Below the pieces are notes generated by a model. It made no database searches and was not told where the DNA came from. It saw only the letters and a program-made list of their open reading frames with translations. 64,000 nt of DNA from Vreelandella neptunia (GTDB lineage Bacteria; Pseudomonadota; Gammaproteobacteria; Pseudomonadales; Halomonadaceae), in assembly GCF_034479615.1 (NCBI RefSeq), contig NZ_CP140255.1, positions 3,720,001 to 3,784,000 on the forward strand. Reading direction: 5' to 3'. Of this stretch, positions 18,285 to 27,440 are shown in pieces (the stretch's first letter is position 1; every line of letters begins with the position of its first letter). A program made the position numbers and the translations under genes.

Positions 18285-19367
18285 TCAGCCGTCGTTAGCA
18301 TCAGCGGAATTTCCCGCCGAGGAAGAATCAGAAGAAGCGGTCTCACGCCCAAGCGGGGCCGAGGCCAGCGGAAGAGAATAGTATTGTTCACCATCGTCTT
18401 GCTCAGCATCGTGGTGCTGAGCACTGTCTTTCTCACCCATCGCCGCCGTTAAATAGTGGCGTGCGCGGTTCTGGTCACGTTCAATTTGCGCTTTCAGCGC
18501 TTCAAGGCCGTCAAATTTCACTTCGCCCCGCAGGCGTGCGCAGGGAAACACCGTCATACGTTGGCCGTAGAGATCCCCTTTAAAATCCAGCAGGTGCACC
18601 TCCAGCGTTGGCCGTTTCGAACCTACCGTAGGGCGGAAGCCAACGTTAGCCACCGCTGGGTAGCGCTCGCCGTTTTCAAGTTCAGCCACTACCGCATAGA
18701 CCCCACGTAGCGTTAATGGCTGGGGCATCAGCGGCAAATTGGCAGTCGGCACACCAATGGTGCGTCCCAACTGCTGGTCGCGTACCACACGTCCATGTAA
18801 CGAATAGGCTCGGCCCAGCAAACGCGCAGCGGCAGAAAAATTGCCGCTGGCAAGCAAGGTACGCACCCGCGAACTGGAAACCCGCTCGTCATCCACGGTA
18901 AAAGTACGCGTGTGCTCTACACCAAACCCCTGCTCACGCCCGACCTCCGCCAGCAGCGCGAAATCACCACGGCGATCGCAGCCAAAGCGAAAATCGTCGC
19001 CCACGACCAGGTGCTTAACGCCCAGGCCACCAATCAGCACCTGATCGATAAACTCACGCCCGGTAAGACTACGCAGCGCATCGTTAAACGGCAGAACCAG
19101 CACTTGCTCAGCGCCAAAATCGCGCAGTAGCCGCACTTTTTCGCGCAGCCGGGTTAAACGCGGCGGCGCTTGATCGCCGGCAAAAAACTCCCGCGGCTGG
19201 GGCTCGAATACCACCACTGTCAGCGGCACACTCCAGCGCGCCGCGTGCTCGCGGCACTGCTGAAGGATGGCTTGATGGCCGCGATGCACCCCATCGAAAT
19301 TACCAATGGTGGCAACGCAACCACGATGAGCCGCTCTCAAGTTGTGCAGACCTCGAATGACGCGCAT
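18285..19367 (-). CDS. ribF: Bifunctional riboflavin kinase / FAD synthetase
   Basis: A 360-residue two-domain enzyme. The N-terminal nucleotidyltransferase domain has [14 protein letters not shown] and a later [15 protein letters not shown] loop; the C-terminal flavokinase domain has [13 protein letters not shown] and [24 protein letters not shown]. It converts riboflavin to FMN and then FAD. The last ~50 residues, after [12 protein letters not shown], are an acidic and serine-rich tail ([27 protein letters not shown]) beyond the conserved domain, which may be a lineage-specific halophile feature. It lies 66 nt after murJ and 8 nt before ileS. I see no FMN riboswitch. Confidence 0.96.
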   Translation of the reverse strand: MRVIRGLHNLRAAHRGCVATIGNFDGVHRGHQAILQQCREHAARWSVPLTVVVFEPQPREFFAGDQAPPRLTRLREKVRLLRDFGAEQVLVLPFNDALRSLTGREFIDQVLIGGLGVKHLVVGDDFRFGCDRRGDFALLAEVGREQGFGVEHTRTFTVDDERVSSSRVRTLLASGNFSAAARLLGRAYSLHGRVVRDQQLGRTIGVPTANLPLMPQPLTLRGVYAVVAELENGERYPAVANVGFRPTVGSKRPTLEVHLLDFKGDLYGQRMTVFPCARLRGEVKFDGLEALKAQIERDQNRARHYLTAAMGEKDSAQHHDAEQDDGEQYYSLPLASAPLGRETASSDSSSAGNSADANDG

Positions 19368-19433
19368 GGCACCTCAGCCGTTGGAGGACATAAAGCCTCT
19401 GATTATAACGAACCCACACCCCAGGATGCAGTG

Positions 19434-21017
19434 TTATGAGTGCATTTTAAAATGACGAACGCGCAAACCCAGTGCAGCCAGCCACGCGAAGTAGAGCGAG
19501 CCGCCCAGCACCACTAACCCGGTGACCCAGCTTATTCGCTGCCAAAGGCCAAACGCTAGCCATGCCTGCCAGTCGGGTGCGATAAAATAGAGTGCTGCAC
19601 ACATTAACCCGCTTCCACCCAATAGCTGCACTGAATAGCGTTTCCAACCTGGCTGAAAGACCAGCACTCCCTGCTTATGCAGTAAGTAACCCAGCAGGCC
19701 CGCGTTTAAGAAGGCAGAAAGTGCGGTGGCTAACGCCAACCCTGCGTGGGCCAGCGGCCAAATCAGCAACAGGTTAAGCACCATATTAGCGACCATGGCA
19801 ATAATGCCTACCTTCACCGGGGTTTTGGTGTCTTGGCGAGCAAAAAATCCCGGTGCCAATACTTTGATCAGCATAAAGGCTACCAAGCCAAAGGCATAAG
19901 CACGCAGACTCATGGCCGCCATCTGGATGTCGTTGTCGGTCATTGCCCCGTAATGGAACAGCGTAATCAACAGTGGTTCGGCCAACACCGCCAGCGCCAG
20001 CGCCGCAGGCAAGCCTAACAGCAATACAATGCGGATAGCCCAATCAAGCATCGCCGCAAAGTGCTCCTTGGACTGGTCAGCATGGCGTTTAGAGAGTGCC
20101 GGTAAAATCACGGTACCAATGGCCACCCCAAACACACCCAGCGGCAGTTCCACCAAACGATCCGAGTAGTAGAGCCACGATACGCTACCCGCCGCCAGCA
20201 ATGACGCCAAAACGGTATCCAACAGCAGGTTAATTTGCGATACCGATACCCCAAACAGCGCAGGCCCCATGAGTTTCAGTATGCGTCGCACGCCCTCGTG
20301 GGCAAAATTAGGCCAGGGCGTGGGCATCAATCCCAAGCGCAGTAAAAAGGGCACCTGAAAAACCAACTGTGCCGCCCCGGCGATCAACACGCCCCAGGCC
20401 AACGCCATGGCGGGCTCTTCCATTAGCGGCATTAAAAACAGCGCCGCCCCAATCAGCGAAAGGTTAAGCAGCACCGGGGTAAACGCGGGAACCGCAAAGC
20501 GGTTCCAGGTATTCAGTACGCTACCGGAAAATGCGGTGAGCGAAATCAACAGTAAATAGGGAAACGTTAAGCGCAGCATATCGGCGGTCAGTGCCAATTT
20601 TTCCGGATCACTGCCAAAGCCAGGGGCGAACACCCAAATCAGCCACGGCGCACAGAGCATCGCCACGGCGGTAATCAGCGCCAGTACCGCCGTTAAGCTA
20701 CCAGCAGTAGCATTCAGCAGCGCGCGTATTTCCTCCCGACTTCGCTGGGTGGAGTACTCCGAAAGCACGGGTACAAAGGCTTGGTTAAACGCCCCTTCGG
20801 CAAACAGACGGCGCAGAAAGTTAGGAATCTTAAACGCCACGAAAAACGCATCGGCACCATTCCCCGCCCCTAACAAGGTAGCGATCACAACATCCCGCGC
20901 CAGCCCCATCACTCTCGACAGCATGGTCATGGCACTGACCACAAGCCCCGAACGCATTAGCCCACGGCGCACGATTGCGGTGCCTGAAGATGTATTGGGC
21001 GCTTTCTTCGCTGTCAT
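19434..21017 (-). CDS. murJ: Lipid II flippase MurJ (MviN)
   Basis: A 527-residue polytopic inner membrane protein of the MOP superfamily with about 14 transmembrane helices. The N-terminal region SAMTMLSRVMGLARDVVIATLLGAG, PNFLRRLFAEGAFNQAFVPV and the cytoplasmic-loop arginines fit MurJ, including the conserved RRLFAEG motif. It flips lipid II across the inner membrane for peptidoglycan synthesis. It starts 70 bp downstream of the rpsT terminator, behind a leader holding four copies of a 13-bp repeat, and a weak GGAT ribosome site. It heads the ribF-ileS-lspA-fkpB-ispH group. Confidence 0.96.
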   Translation of the reverse strand: MTAKKAPNTSSGTAIVRRGLMRSGLVVSAMTMLSRVMGLARDVVIATLLGAGNGADAFFVAFKIPNFLRRLFAEGAFNQAFVPVLSEYSTQRSREEIRALLNATAGSLTAVLALITAVAMLCAPWLIWVFAPGFGSDPEKLALTADMLRLTFPYLLLISLTAFSGSVLNTWNRFAVPAFTPVLLNLSLIGAALFLMPLMEEPAMALAWGVLIAGAAQLVFQVPFLLRLGLMPTPWPNFAHEGVRRILKLMGPALFGVSVSQINLLLDTVLASLLAAGSVSWLYYSDRLVELPLGVFGVAIGTVILPALSKRHADQSKEHFAAMLDWAIRIVLLLGLPAALALAVLAEPLLITLFHYGAMTDNDIQMAAMSLRAYAFGLVAFMLIKVLAPGFFARQDTKTPVKVGIIAMVANMVLNLLLIWPLAHAGLALATALSAFLNAGLLGYLLHKQGVLVFQPGWKRYSVQLLGGSGLMCAALYFIAPDWQAWLAFGLWQRISWVTGLVVLGGSLYFAWLAALGLRVRHFKMHS

Positions 21018-21021
21018 AAGC

Positions 21022-21075
21022 TATCCGGAAAAACCACCTAGAAAAACCATTCAGAAAAAGCATCTGGAAAAATCA
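21022..21075 (-). repeat. Four 13-bp tandem units (TTTTTC-N7) in the murJ leader
   Basis: On the plus strand GAAAAA starts at 21028, 21041, 21054 and 21067, exactly 13 bp apart; on the transcribed strand this reads TTTTTC-N7 four times, with N7 of cagatgc, tgaatgg, taggtgg and cggatag. It fills most of the 5-prime leader between the rpsT terminator and murJ. Function is unknown; a tandem slippage product is the simplest explanation. Confidence 0.7.
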
Positions 21076-21084
21076 TCCAGACAC

Positions 21085-21112
21085 AAAAAAACCGGCCGCA
21101 GCCGGTTTTTTT
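21085..21112 (-). terminator. rpsT terminator
   Basis: A short stem ACCGGC/GCCGGT with a 4-nt loop, flanked by A7 on one side and T7 on the other, lies 16 nt downstream of the rpsT stop. It has the form of a bidirectional Rho-independent terminator, with the T tract on the minus strand serving rpsT. Confidence 0.85.
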
Positions 21113-21127
21113 ATGGCGCCTGCCGGC

Positions 21128-21394
21128 TTACGCCGCCAGTGCCTTAATACGCTTGTTCAAACGACTCTTCAGGCGAGCTGCTTTCTTCTTAGACAGCACG
21201 TCTTTGTCTGCAATACGGTCAACGACCGGCTGCATTGCCTTGAACTCTTCCATTGCCTTGGCGTGGTCGCCGGTGCTGATCGCTTTCACTACACGCTTGA
21301 TGTAGGTGCGGACCATGCTGCGCTGGCTGGATTTCAGGACGCGACGGTTCTCGGCCTGGCGGGCGCGCTTGCGAGCTTGCTTGCTGTTCGCCAC
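21128..21394 (-). CDS. rpsT: 30S ribosomal protein S20
   Basis: An 88-residue basic protein beginning ANSKQARKRARQAENRR, with SMVRTYIKRVVKAI and a C-terminal KKKAARLKSRLNKRIKALAA: the S20 family over full length. S20 binds 16S rRNA helix 44 and the 5-prime domain during 30S assembly. The start codon is GTG (21392-21394) behind an AAGGAG ribosome site; E. coli rpsT also uses a non-ATG start (UUG), linked there to feedback control. An inverted repeat lies in the leader. The gene has its own terminator. Confidence 0.97.
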   Translation of the reverse strand: MANSKQARKRARQAENRRVLKSSQRSMVRTYIKRVVKAISTGDHAKAMEEFKAMQPVVDRIADKDVLSKKKAARLKSRLNKRIKALAA

Positions 21395-21418
21395 AGGGTA
21401 TCTCCTTGGAGAATAAAG

Positions 21419-21438
21419 GTTGCCGATAAAACGGCAAC
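21419..21438 (-). promoter_or_regulatory. Hairpin in the rpsT leader
   Basis: GTTGCCG and CGGCAAC form a 7-bp stem with a six-base loop, 25 nt upstream of the rpsT start and just before the ribosome site. It may take part in S20 autogenous control or simply protect the 5-prime end; the sequence alone does not decide. Confidence 0.4.
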
Positions 21439-21689
21439 GAAATTAAATATGTGTTCGTCGGCTACGCTGTCATAGCACGACGTTTCCGCAACAACCAATT
21501 GTTTTGGCAGGCATGTTACCCTACCAAAGTGTGTAGCAGGCAGTTGAAATAAGCTGCCCGCTCACGGGACTTGTCTGAGAGGATGGCGTAGTCTATCACG
21601 CGCTTGGCGAGCTTGCTAGCTGCGCCTTTATAAGTACAACGTATAACTTTAAAAGCAGGCTGCCCGGCGCAGACTTGCTCATAGGAAAC

Positions 21690-23666
21690 ATGTCAGTGTC
21701 ATTGCGGCGTCTATATATTCGCTTACTGCTAGCCATTTGCATACCGTTGATTCTCGTATCGGCAACGTTGCTGCCTGTGCTCCATGTCCATATGGAATCC
21801 CGACTAGATAGCCTTTATACCGAAGCCGATGCCTTGTTGAAAGTTGGGCAAGAGGCGCTAACACGCGATATTAATGAAAGCCTCAATTACGCGCTGGCGA
21901 TTGCCGAAATGCCGGCATTAAGGCGGTACCTGACAGGGCAAGACGAGACATTAATAGTTGACCAGCACTATTCTCTAAGTGACTTATCGCAGCTTTCAAC
22001 GTTTTTAAACACGCTGATCAATCACAACCCCCGCTATACCAAGCTGGTACTGATCGATAACCAAGGGCGCGAAGTACTCCGCGCCCCCACAAGCAATGAA
22101 ACAGGGCCGCGAGTGACGGGCAACTATCATGCTTATACCGACTACTTCGGAGAAGCATCCTCACTGCTGCCACGCGACCTCTATATCTCACCACCGGGTC
22201 GCAACCTGCAATTTGAGCTATTGGGTAACGACGTGATCCCGGTGGTCAACGTTTCCACCCCCGTCTTTGATGCGATGGGTGTACGCCGTGGCGTGGTGCT
22301 TTTAAGCCTCAATTGGGGCTACCTCACAAACGCTCTACGCCAAGCCATGCTGCTTGACCCAAATGCGAATGCAATCCTGATCGACGCTCAAGGTCGTTGG
22401 CTGCTCGACGAAGGCATCCCCCCCCTCGACGACGCCAGCTTTGGTGGTGATTTTGCCTCCCTAGCCCCTCACTACTGGCAAGCTATCCAGCAACGCAATG
22501 CAGGTCATGCCAGCGTAGATAATCATCTATTACGTTTCCAGACCGAAGATATACGAACCCTACGCTACCGTAGTCTAGCGGGCACTATTTTCAGTGAAAA
22601 CGACTATCACCCTTGGAAGTTAGGCGTGACACTTCCACAGCCCTCTTGGCGCTCGCTGATTGAAGAAGAGACCACCGTTCTCTGGTTTCTGCTGCTTACC
22701 TACAGTGTCGCCGTCGCTTTTGGAATATTCTGGGCTCTCAGCAGCCAGCGTCAGCGGCAGCTTCGTAAGGCGGCTCAGCGCCACGCCCATGAAGTCAGCG
22801 ACCTATATGAAAATGCCCCTTGCGGTTACCACTCGCTCGATAGCACAGGACGGATCATAAAAATGAACCGCACCGAGCTCGCCTGGCTAGGTTACGCCGA
22901 AGAGGAAGTTATTGGTCATATCACATACCGAGAACTGATCACGCCAGAAACGCGCGACCGGTTTGATAAAGCCTTCGAAAATGTCAAAAACAATCATCCT
23001 GGTAGCGCCGAGTGCAGCCTATTAACGCGAGACGGAGAGCAGCGCCACGTTATGATTAAGGCCTCTGCTTTTTATCGCAATGGCCAATTTGTCCATTCAC
23101 GCGCCACTGTGTTTGATCTTACAGAACGCAAAAAACTCGAAGAAAAATTACGCGCCCAAGCCATGTCCGATCCTCTAACGGGCGTATTCAACCGGCGCTA
23201 TTTACAGGCCCAAGCGACGACAGAAATATCCCGGGCGCGGAGGCAACACCACCCAATCGCACTCATCGCTATTGATATTGACCACTTTAAACGTATTAAC
23301 GATACGTATGGTCATGACGTTGGTGATGACGTCCTAAAAAGCTTCACAAGGGTAGTGAATGAACTGCTTCGCCAGGAAGATTTACTATGCCGAGTAGGCG
23401 GCGAAGAGTTTGCGATTTTGCTTCCCAACACCTCGCTTGCACAAGCGGAACAGGTAGCCGAACGCATACGGAGCAAAGCTGCTGCCACCCCCATTAACAT
23501 CTCAGAAGAGCACTCAGAAAAAGTGCTTTGGCTGACCGTGTCACTTGGGATAACCGCTATTTTAACCACCGAAAAGGCGCTGAAACCTGCCCTTAAACGC
23601 GCAGACATAGGCCTATACCAGGCAAAAGAAAACGGCCGCAATCAAGTAGTCGTTAACACGGTGTAG
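21690..23666 (+). CDS. Membrane diguanylate cyclase (periplasmic sensor, PAS, GGDEF)
   Basis: The 658-residue protein makes c-di-GMP from two GTP. A transmembrane helix at ~10-32 and a second at ~325-350 bracket a ~290-residue periplasmic sensor, probably of the dCACHE type (ligand unknown). A PAS domain follows (YENAPCGYHSLDSTGRIIKM onward), then GGDEF. The active site is GGEEF at 570-574, with DIDHFKRINDTYGHDVGDDV before it. The inhibitory site RxxD is present as RQED at 561-564, five residues upstream, so product inhibition is likely. The frame begins with a TTG at 21675, but the ATG at 21690 has AGGAAAC before it. The last 14 nt overlap cysQ on the other strand. No EAL domain is present. 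Confidence 0.93.
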   Translation: MSVSLRRLYIRLLLAICIPLILVSATLLPVLHVHMESRLDSLYTEADALLKVGQEALTRDINESLNYALAIAEMPALRRYLTGQDETLIVDQHYSLSDLSQLSTFLNTLINHNPRYTKLVLIDNQGREVLRAPTSNETGPRVTGNYHAYTDYFGEASSLLPRDLYISPPGRNLQFELLGNDVIPVVNVSTPVFDAMGVRRGVVLLSLNWGYLTNALRQAMLLDPNANAILIDAQGRWLLDEGIPPLDDASFGGDFASLAPHYWQAIQQRNAGHASVDNHLLRFQTEDIRTLRYRSLAGTIFSENDYHPWKLGVTLPQPSWRSLIEEETTVLWFLLLTYSVAVAFGIFWALSSQRQRQLRKAAQRHAHEVSDLYENAPCGYHSLDSTGRIIKMNRTELAWLGYAEEEVIGHITYRELITPETRDRFDKAFENVKNNHPGSAECSLLTRDGEQRHVMIKASAFYRNGQFVHSRATVFDLTERKKLEEKLRAQAMSDPLTGVFNRRYLQAQATTEISRARRQHHPIALIAIDIDHFKRINDTYGHDVGDDVLKSFTRVVNELLRQEDLLCRVGGEEFAILLPNTSLAQAEQVAERIRSKAAATPINISEEHSEKVLWLTVSLGITAILTTEKALKPALKRADIGLYQAKENGRNQVVVNTV

Positions 23667-24456
23667 CCGCCCGTCCCCACACGACAAAATCGGGGTTGAG
23701 CACTTGCGCGGAAGTGGCGTCTTCTAGCATGGCATAGCCTAGTGGCTGGTCGTCAAAAGTAACCACTCGCCCCCCGGCCTGCTCAACAACCGCTTGAGCA
23801 GCACCGGTATCCCACAGACTGGTTGGCCCAAACCGAGGGTATACATCGGCATTTCCTTCAGCGATAAAACATGCCTTCAACGAACTGCCCATGGGCTGAA
23901 GATGATACTTACCCAGTTCGCCAAGCCAAGACGACAAACGGGAATCCGCATGTGAACGGCTTCCCAAAACACGCCACGGCTGCCCTTTTAACGGAGGCGA
24001 TGCCGCCCTAATCGGCTGCCACTGACCATCATCATCCGCTTTAAATGCGCCTAAACCTCTGGCGGCGAGATAAGCAAGCTTTAAGGCGGGCGCCACCACC
24101 ACGCCGAGTACTGGCCTCCCCTCTTCAATCAAGGCAATGTTAACGGTGAACTCATCGTTACGCTTGATAAACTCTTTGGTGCCATCCAACGGGTCGACCA
24201 GCCAATAAAAACCCTCGGCGTTGGCACCCTTAAAGCTTTGGGTATCCTCTTCGGAAAGTATCGGCACATCAGGAGTAAGCGCCTGCAAACCGCGGGCAAT
24301 AATCGCATGAGCCACTTTATCCGCCTCGGTGAGCGGACTATTATCAGCCTTTATCTCAACGGCGAAGTCACGGCGATATACCTGCATGATCGCCTCGCCC
24401 GCTTCCCAGGCTAACTGCTCAATGCTTTTTAGCAATGCCTTGTTAATCGTGGGCAT
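23653..24456 (-). CDS. cysQ: 3'(2'),5'-bisphosphate nucleotidase CysQ
   Basis: A 267-residue lithium-sensitive phosphatase of the inositol monophosphatase superfamily. The metal site is seen as SEED (position ~95), then DPLDGTKEFIKRNDEFTVNIAL, and SLWDTGAAQAVVEQAGG near the C-terminus. It hydrolyses PAP (3'-phosphoadenosine 5'-phosphate), a by-product of PAPS-dependent sulphate reduction. A GAGG ribosome site precedes the ATG. It lies 29 nt after the ABC transporter ATPase on the same strand, and its 3-prime end overlaps the convergent diguanylate cyclase by 14 nt. Confidence 0.94.
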   Translation of the reverse strand: MPTINKALLKSIEQLAWEAGEAIMQVYRRDFAVEIKADNSPLTEADKVAHAIIARGLQALTPDVPILSEEDTQSFKGANAEGFYWLVDPLDGTKEFIKRNDEFTVNIALIEEGRPVLGVVVAPALKLAYLAARGLGAFKADDDGQWQPIRAASPPLKGQPWRVLGSRSHADSRLSSWLGELGKYHLQPMGSSLKACFIAEGNADVYPRFGPTSLWDTGAAQAVVEQAGGRVVTFDDQPLGYAMLEDATSAQVLNPDFVVWGRAATPC

Positions 24457-24485
24457 AGTAACCTCAGGCAGTAAGGATTTAGGCT

Positions 24486-25241
24486 TTAAGGGACGGCCTG
24501 CCCGGTAGGCGCTAAAATTTTGCGCAAGAAGTGACGCGTTCGATCATCTTTCGGCGCAGTGAACAGCTCCTCTGGTGGGGCTTGCTCGACGATGCCGCCT
24601 TCGTCCATAAACACCACTCGGTCTGCCACATCCCGGGCGAACTGCATCTCGTGGGTGACCACGATCATCGTCTGGCGTTCTACTGCTAACTGCTTCATCA
24701 GGCTCAATACTTCCTCTACCCACTGAGGGTCAAGTGAAGAGGTGGGCTCGTCAAACAGAATTACATCAGCATTGGCCGCCATCGCCCGACCAATACCCAC
24801 CCGCTGCTGCTGACCGCCGGAGAGCGAAGCCGGGTAAGCATCCGCTTTATCCGCCAAACCAATGCGCTCGAGAATCTCCCTGGCACGGGCGTGGGCCTTA
24901 GTTTTCGGCAACTTATCCACTACGATCATCCCCTCGCTGATATTCTCCAGCGCGGTTTTGTTAGCGAACAGGCCGTAGTTCTGAAATACAAAGGCGGTAT
25001 GCCGGCGCAGTGCCAGGATATCAGCCCGGCTGGCATGCTGGGTATCAACACTCAGATCCCCCACCTGCAAACGGCCTGCATCAGGGCGCTCAAGAAAGTT
25101 AATGCAGCGCAGCAACGTCGACTTACCCGTCCCGGAAGGCCCAATGATCACAATGATCTCGCCCTGAGCAAGGCTCAAGTCGATATCTTTAAACACCGTA
25201 TGGCCACTAAAACGCTTGGTAATGCCCTGCAGCGAAATCAT
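24486..25241 (-). CDS. Polar amino acid ABC transporter ATPase (probably cystine type)
   Basis: A 251-residue ABC ATPase of the GlnQ/HisP group. Walker A is GPSGTGKSTLL (around residue 34), the signature LSGGQQQRVGIGRAMA, Walker [15 protein letters not shown] and the switch histidine VVTHEM. It powers uptake through the permease encoded just upstream, whose stop overlaps this ATG by 4 nt (25238-25241). Similarity of the binding protein to TcyJ/FliY and the adjacent cysQ point to cystine or a related sulphur compound as substrate; this is inference. Confidence 0.92.
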   Translation of the reverse strand: MISLQGITKRFSGHTVFKDIDLSLAQGEIIVIIGPSGTGKSTLLRCINFLERPDAGRLQVGDLSVDTQHASRADILALRRHTAFVFQNYGLFANKTALENISEGMIVVDKLPKTKAHARAREILERIGLADKADAYPASLSGGQQQRVGIGRAMAANADVILFDEPTSSLDPQWVEEVLSLMKQLAVERQTMIVVTHEMQFARDVADRVVFMDEGGIVEQAPPEELFTAPKDDRTRHFLRKILAPTGQAVP

Positions 25242-25906
25242 CGTTGGTAGGCCTTATTCAGATAAATTTCTAACCGGCGCTGCCCCCAAGAGAGCACTTC
25301 CACAATCGCCCAGTAAATCAGCGCCACCAGCAGGAATGCTTCTAAATAGAGAAAGCTGCCCGCGGCCTCTTTTTGGGTAGCGCCCATTAACTCGGTCACC
25401 CCCAGCGTAAAGGCCAACGAGGTCGCTTTGATCATATCGATGAAATAGTTCATTAGCGTCGGCGTTGCCACACGAGTGGCCTGGGGCAAAATGATACGCC
25501 GCATTAACTGCGACTGAGTCATCCCGATGGAGAGCGCGGCTTCCGTCTGGCTGCGATCAATCCCGACAATCGCCGCACGAATAGACTCGGCCATGTAAGC
25601 AGAGAAGTGCAGCGTCAGGCCTAGCACGGCGGCGGTAACGCCGGTAATCGAGATTAACGCGCTGATCAACTGCGGCAAGCCATAGTAGAAAAGAAATAGC
25701 TGAACCAGCAGCGGCGTACCTCGGAAAAACGAGATAAACAGCAGCGAGAAACCGTTCAAGAACGGCACTTTTGATACGCGAACCACCGCCAGCAGGCACG
25801 CCAAAACCAGCGCAAAAAACATGGCAATCGTTGCCATTTGAAGGGTGAGCGGCAAGTAGCGCAGCAGAACCGGCAACAGCCCCCACATATATTCAAGATT
25901 AAGCAT
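25238..25906 (-). CDS. Polar amino acid ABC transporter permease
   Basis: A 222-residue inner membrane permease of the HisM/TcyL group, with the conserved EAA-like loop GIDRSQTEAALSIGMTQSQLMRRIILPQA and the sequence LNGFSLLFISFFRGTPLLVQLFLFYYGLP. About five transmembrane helices are visible. The frame opens with TTG at 25927; ATGs at 25906 and 25888 are alternatives and none has a strong ribosome site. An intergenic hairpin precedes it. It overlaps the ATPase gene by 4 nt. A single permease gene suggests a homodimer. Confidence 0.9.
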   Translation of the reverse strand: MLNLEYMWGLLPVLLRYLPLTLQMATIAMFFALVLACLLAVVRVSKVPFLNGFSLLFISFFRGTPLLVQLFLFYYGLPQLISALISITGVTAAVLGLTLHFSAYMAESIRAAIVGIDRSQTEAALSIGMTQSQLMRRIILPQATRVATPTLMNYFIDMIKATSLAFTLGVTELMGATQKEAAGSFLYLEAFLLVALIYWAIVEVLSWGQRRLEIYLNKAYQR

Positions 25907-25929
25907 ATCAAGATCGCTTATAAGCAAAC

Positions 25930-25950
25930 GGCCGTGGCAATGCCACGGCC
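25930..25950 (-). promoter_or_regulatory. Stable intergenic hairpin between binding-protein and permease genes
   Basis: GGCCGTGGCA and TGCCACGGCC form a nearly loopless palindrome 25 nt after the binding-protein stop, with no T tract on either side. Such hairpins in ABC operons commonly stabilise the upstream message and lower downstream expression, giving excess binding protein. That role here is inferred. Confidence 0.55.
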
Positions 25951-25974
25951 GCGTTATACGGATGATCCCAGCGG

Positions 25975-26745
25975 TTAGGGCTGAGTGATATCACTATTAA
26001 ACCACTTTTCCGATATCTCGCGCAGCTCACCGTTTTCGCGAAGTTCAGCAAGGGCTGCGTCTACACGGTCGCGTTGCTCGCGGCCCGCCTCGTCGTCACG
26101 GAAGGGTAATGCGTTCTCAATGGTCGAGAAAGGCTGGCCCGCCAGCTCTAACGGCAGGCCTTTCTCTTTAATGACCTGCGTAGCACTCACGCGATCCATT
26201 ACAAAGGCTTCTACCCGGCCTAGCGCCACATCCTGTTCGATATTGGACTCATAGGTGCGAATGTCGATTTCATCGGTGTTCGGCTGCTCACGCAATAACT
26301 GCTCGTAGTTCGAGCCCAGGTTGACGGCCACGCTTTTGCCGGACAAATCCTCAACACCATGAATAGTATCATTACCTGCCTTGACGACGACCTGAGCACC
26401 GTCATACACGTAAGGCGAAGTGAACACATACTTCGCTTCGCGCTCTGGGGTAATGGTGATCTGATTGGCAATGGTATCGATACGGCCAGATTCAAGCATC
26501 CCCGCCAGGCCCGAGAAACTCGCCGTGACGAACTCGATATCATCACCGGTGATTTCACCCACCGCGTTCATGACATCAACTTCAAAACCCTTAAGCTCAT
26601 CCTGCTCAACGAAGGTAAAAGGGAAGTAACCGCCGGACATGCCCACACGGAGCGTGTCGGCTTGGGCAGCCACTGATAGCACACCACCTACCATGCTAAG
26701 TGAAAGAGCGGCAACGGTTCTTTTCCAGCGGCGTAAATTGGCCAT
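25975..26745 (-). CDS. Periplasmic amino acid-binding protein, TcyJ/FliY-like
   Basis: A 256-residue periplasmic solute-binding protein (SBP_bac_3). The signal peptide ends ...GVLSVAAQA^DTLRVGMSGG. The family blocks KGFEVDVMNAVGEI, DTIANQITITPEREAKYVFT and VNLGSNYEQLLRE are visible, and the C-terminus SEKWFNSDITQP parallels that of E. coli TcyJ (FliY), the cystine-binding protein. The ATG at 26745 follows AGAGGAAAG, a good ribosome site, so the frame start at 26769 is not used. Probably the first gene of an operon with permease, ATPase and cysQ. Confidence 0.88.
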   Translation of the reverse strand: MANLRRWKRTVAALSLSMVGGVLSVAAQADTLRVGMSGGYFPFTFVEQDELKGFEVDVMNAVGEITGDDIEFVTASFSGLAGMLESGRIDTIANQITITPEREAKYVFTSPYVYDGAQVVVKAGNDTIHGVEDLSGKSVAVNLGSNYEQLLREQPNTDEIDIRTYESNIEQDVALGRVEAFVMDRVSATQVIKEKGLPLELAGQPFSTIENALPFRDDEAGREQRDRVDAALAELRENGELREISEKWFNSDITQP

Positions 26746-27440
26746 TAGTACTTTCCTCTGTGAATACAAATAATCTGATGTAGATATGGGCGCGGGGTAA
26801 GTCGCTTATGCCTCAAACACCAGCAGAATGGCATCAAGATAGCAGCAAAAAAGAAATAATAAACCGTCTTCTTATATTTTTTAAGAATTAACACCAACCA
26901 GAGACGATATGTGGTACTTCACTTCAAGACGCCAGCGTTTCTTTCTCGAACTCCACTACCAGGTGTTGCTCGCGAGTGAGTTATACGGGCACCAAGTGAC
27001 CTGATTGCTACTTGGCACTTGTACTGTATTAGGTAAAACCTTAAGGAGTGCGGAACCCTTATGTTGCCGGTAAGAAAACATCGCCGCTTGGCGGCATTGT
27101 CAAGAATATCCAGCAACTTGTTGTAATCGCCCGCCATATCTATCCCTTCCTGCTAAAAACGGGCAAGCATAGCTTGGCGTCTTTCGAATCAGCGCTTCAA
27201 GCTTATCAATCATCTGCTGGCACTCTGCTTTTCCACTCAAGCTCCACAAAGCAAGGCTCAACAGGCCCGCCCTTAGCCTCCTGCTTGACTAAGGGAATAG
27301 TCTATGAATACACGCAGAATGCTCGGTCAATTATCACTGACAAGATGCAGGCACTAAAGTGCCTGCATCTGGTTTAGCAATTCCGTTGAGTTGGCACAAC
27401 TCGAACACACGAAACGCAGCGCTCTCCTTTAAGAAACAAC
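26746..27440. other. Intergenic region without a supported gene
   Basis: About 700 bp between the amino acid-binding protein gene and the large glycosyltransferase gene. Two short frames (27048-27377 plus, 26919-27137 minus) have no ribosome site and no recognisable product. The minus strand of 27080-27320 gives broken open stretches (for example PVEPCFVELEWKSRV and QQMIDKLEALIRK in different frames) that could be a decayed coding sequence, but I could not assign it. A perfect 12-bp hairpin lies at 27343-27370. Confidence 0.5.
27343..27370 (-). terminator. Perfect 12-bp hairpin downstream of the glycosyltransferase gene
   Basis: AGATGCAGGCAC and GTGCCTGCATCT flank a TAAA loop, 70 nt after the stop of the large TPR/glycosyltransferase gene. 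On the minus strand the stem is followed by TTGTCAGTGAT, a poor T tract; the plus side reads GGTTTAGC. Probably the transcription end of the minus-strand gene, but it could be a mobile-element remnant. Confidence 0.5.

Noticed and set aside
18278-18436. N-terminal extension of ileS by 53 residues
   Set aside because: It lies inside ribF and does not resemble IleS; the ATG at 18277 gives the conserved N-terminus.
27048-27377. Plus-strand 109-residue frame and a minus-strand frame at 26919-27137
   Set aside because: No ribosome site, no recognisable motif, and composition like non-coding DNA; treated as chance frames in an intergenic region.
26770-27440. Possible insertion-sequence remnant upstream of the glycosyltransferase gene
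   Set aside because: No terminal inverted repeats, target duplication or transposase motif could be shown.
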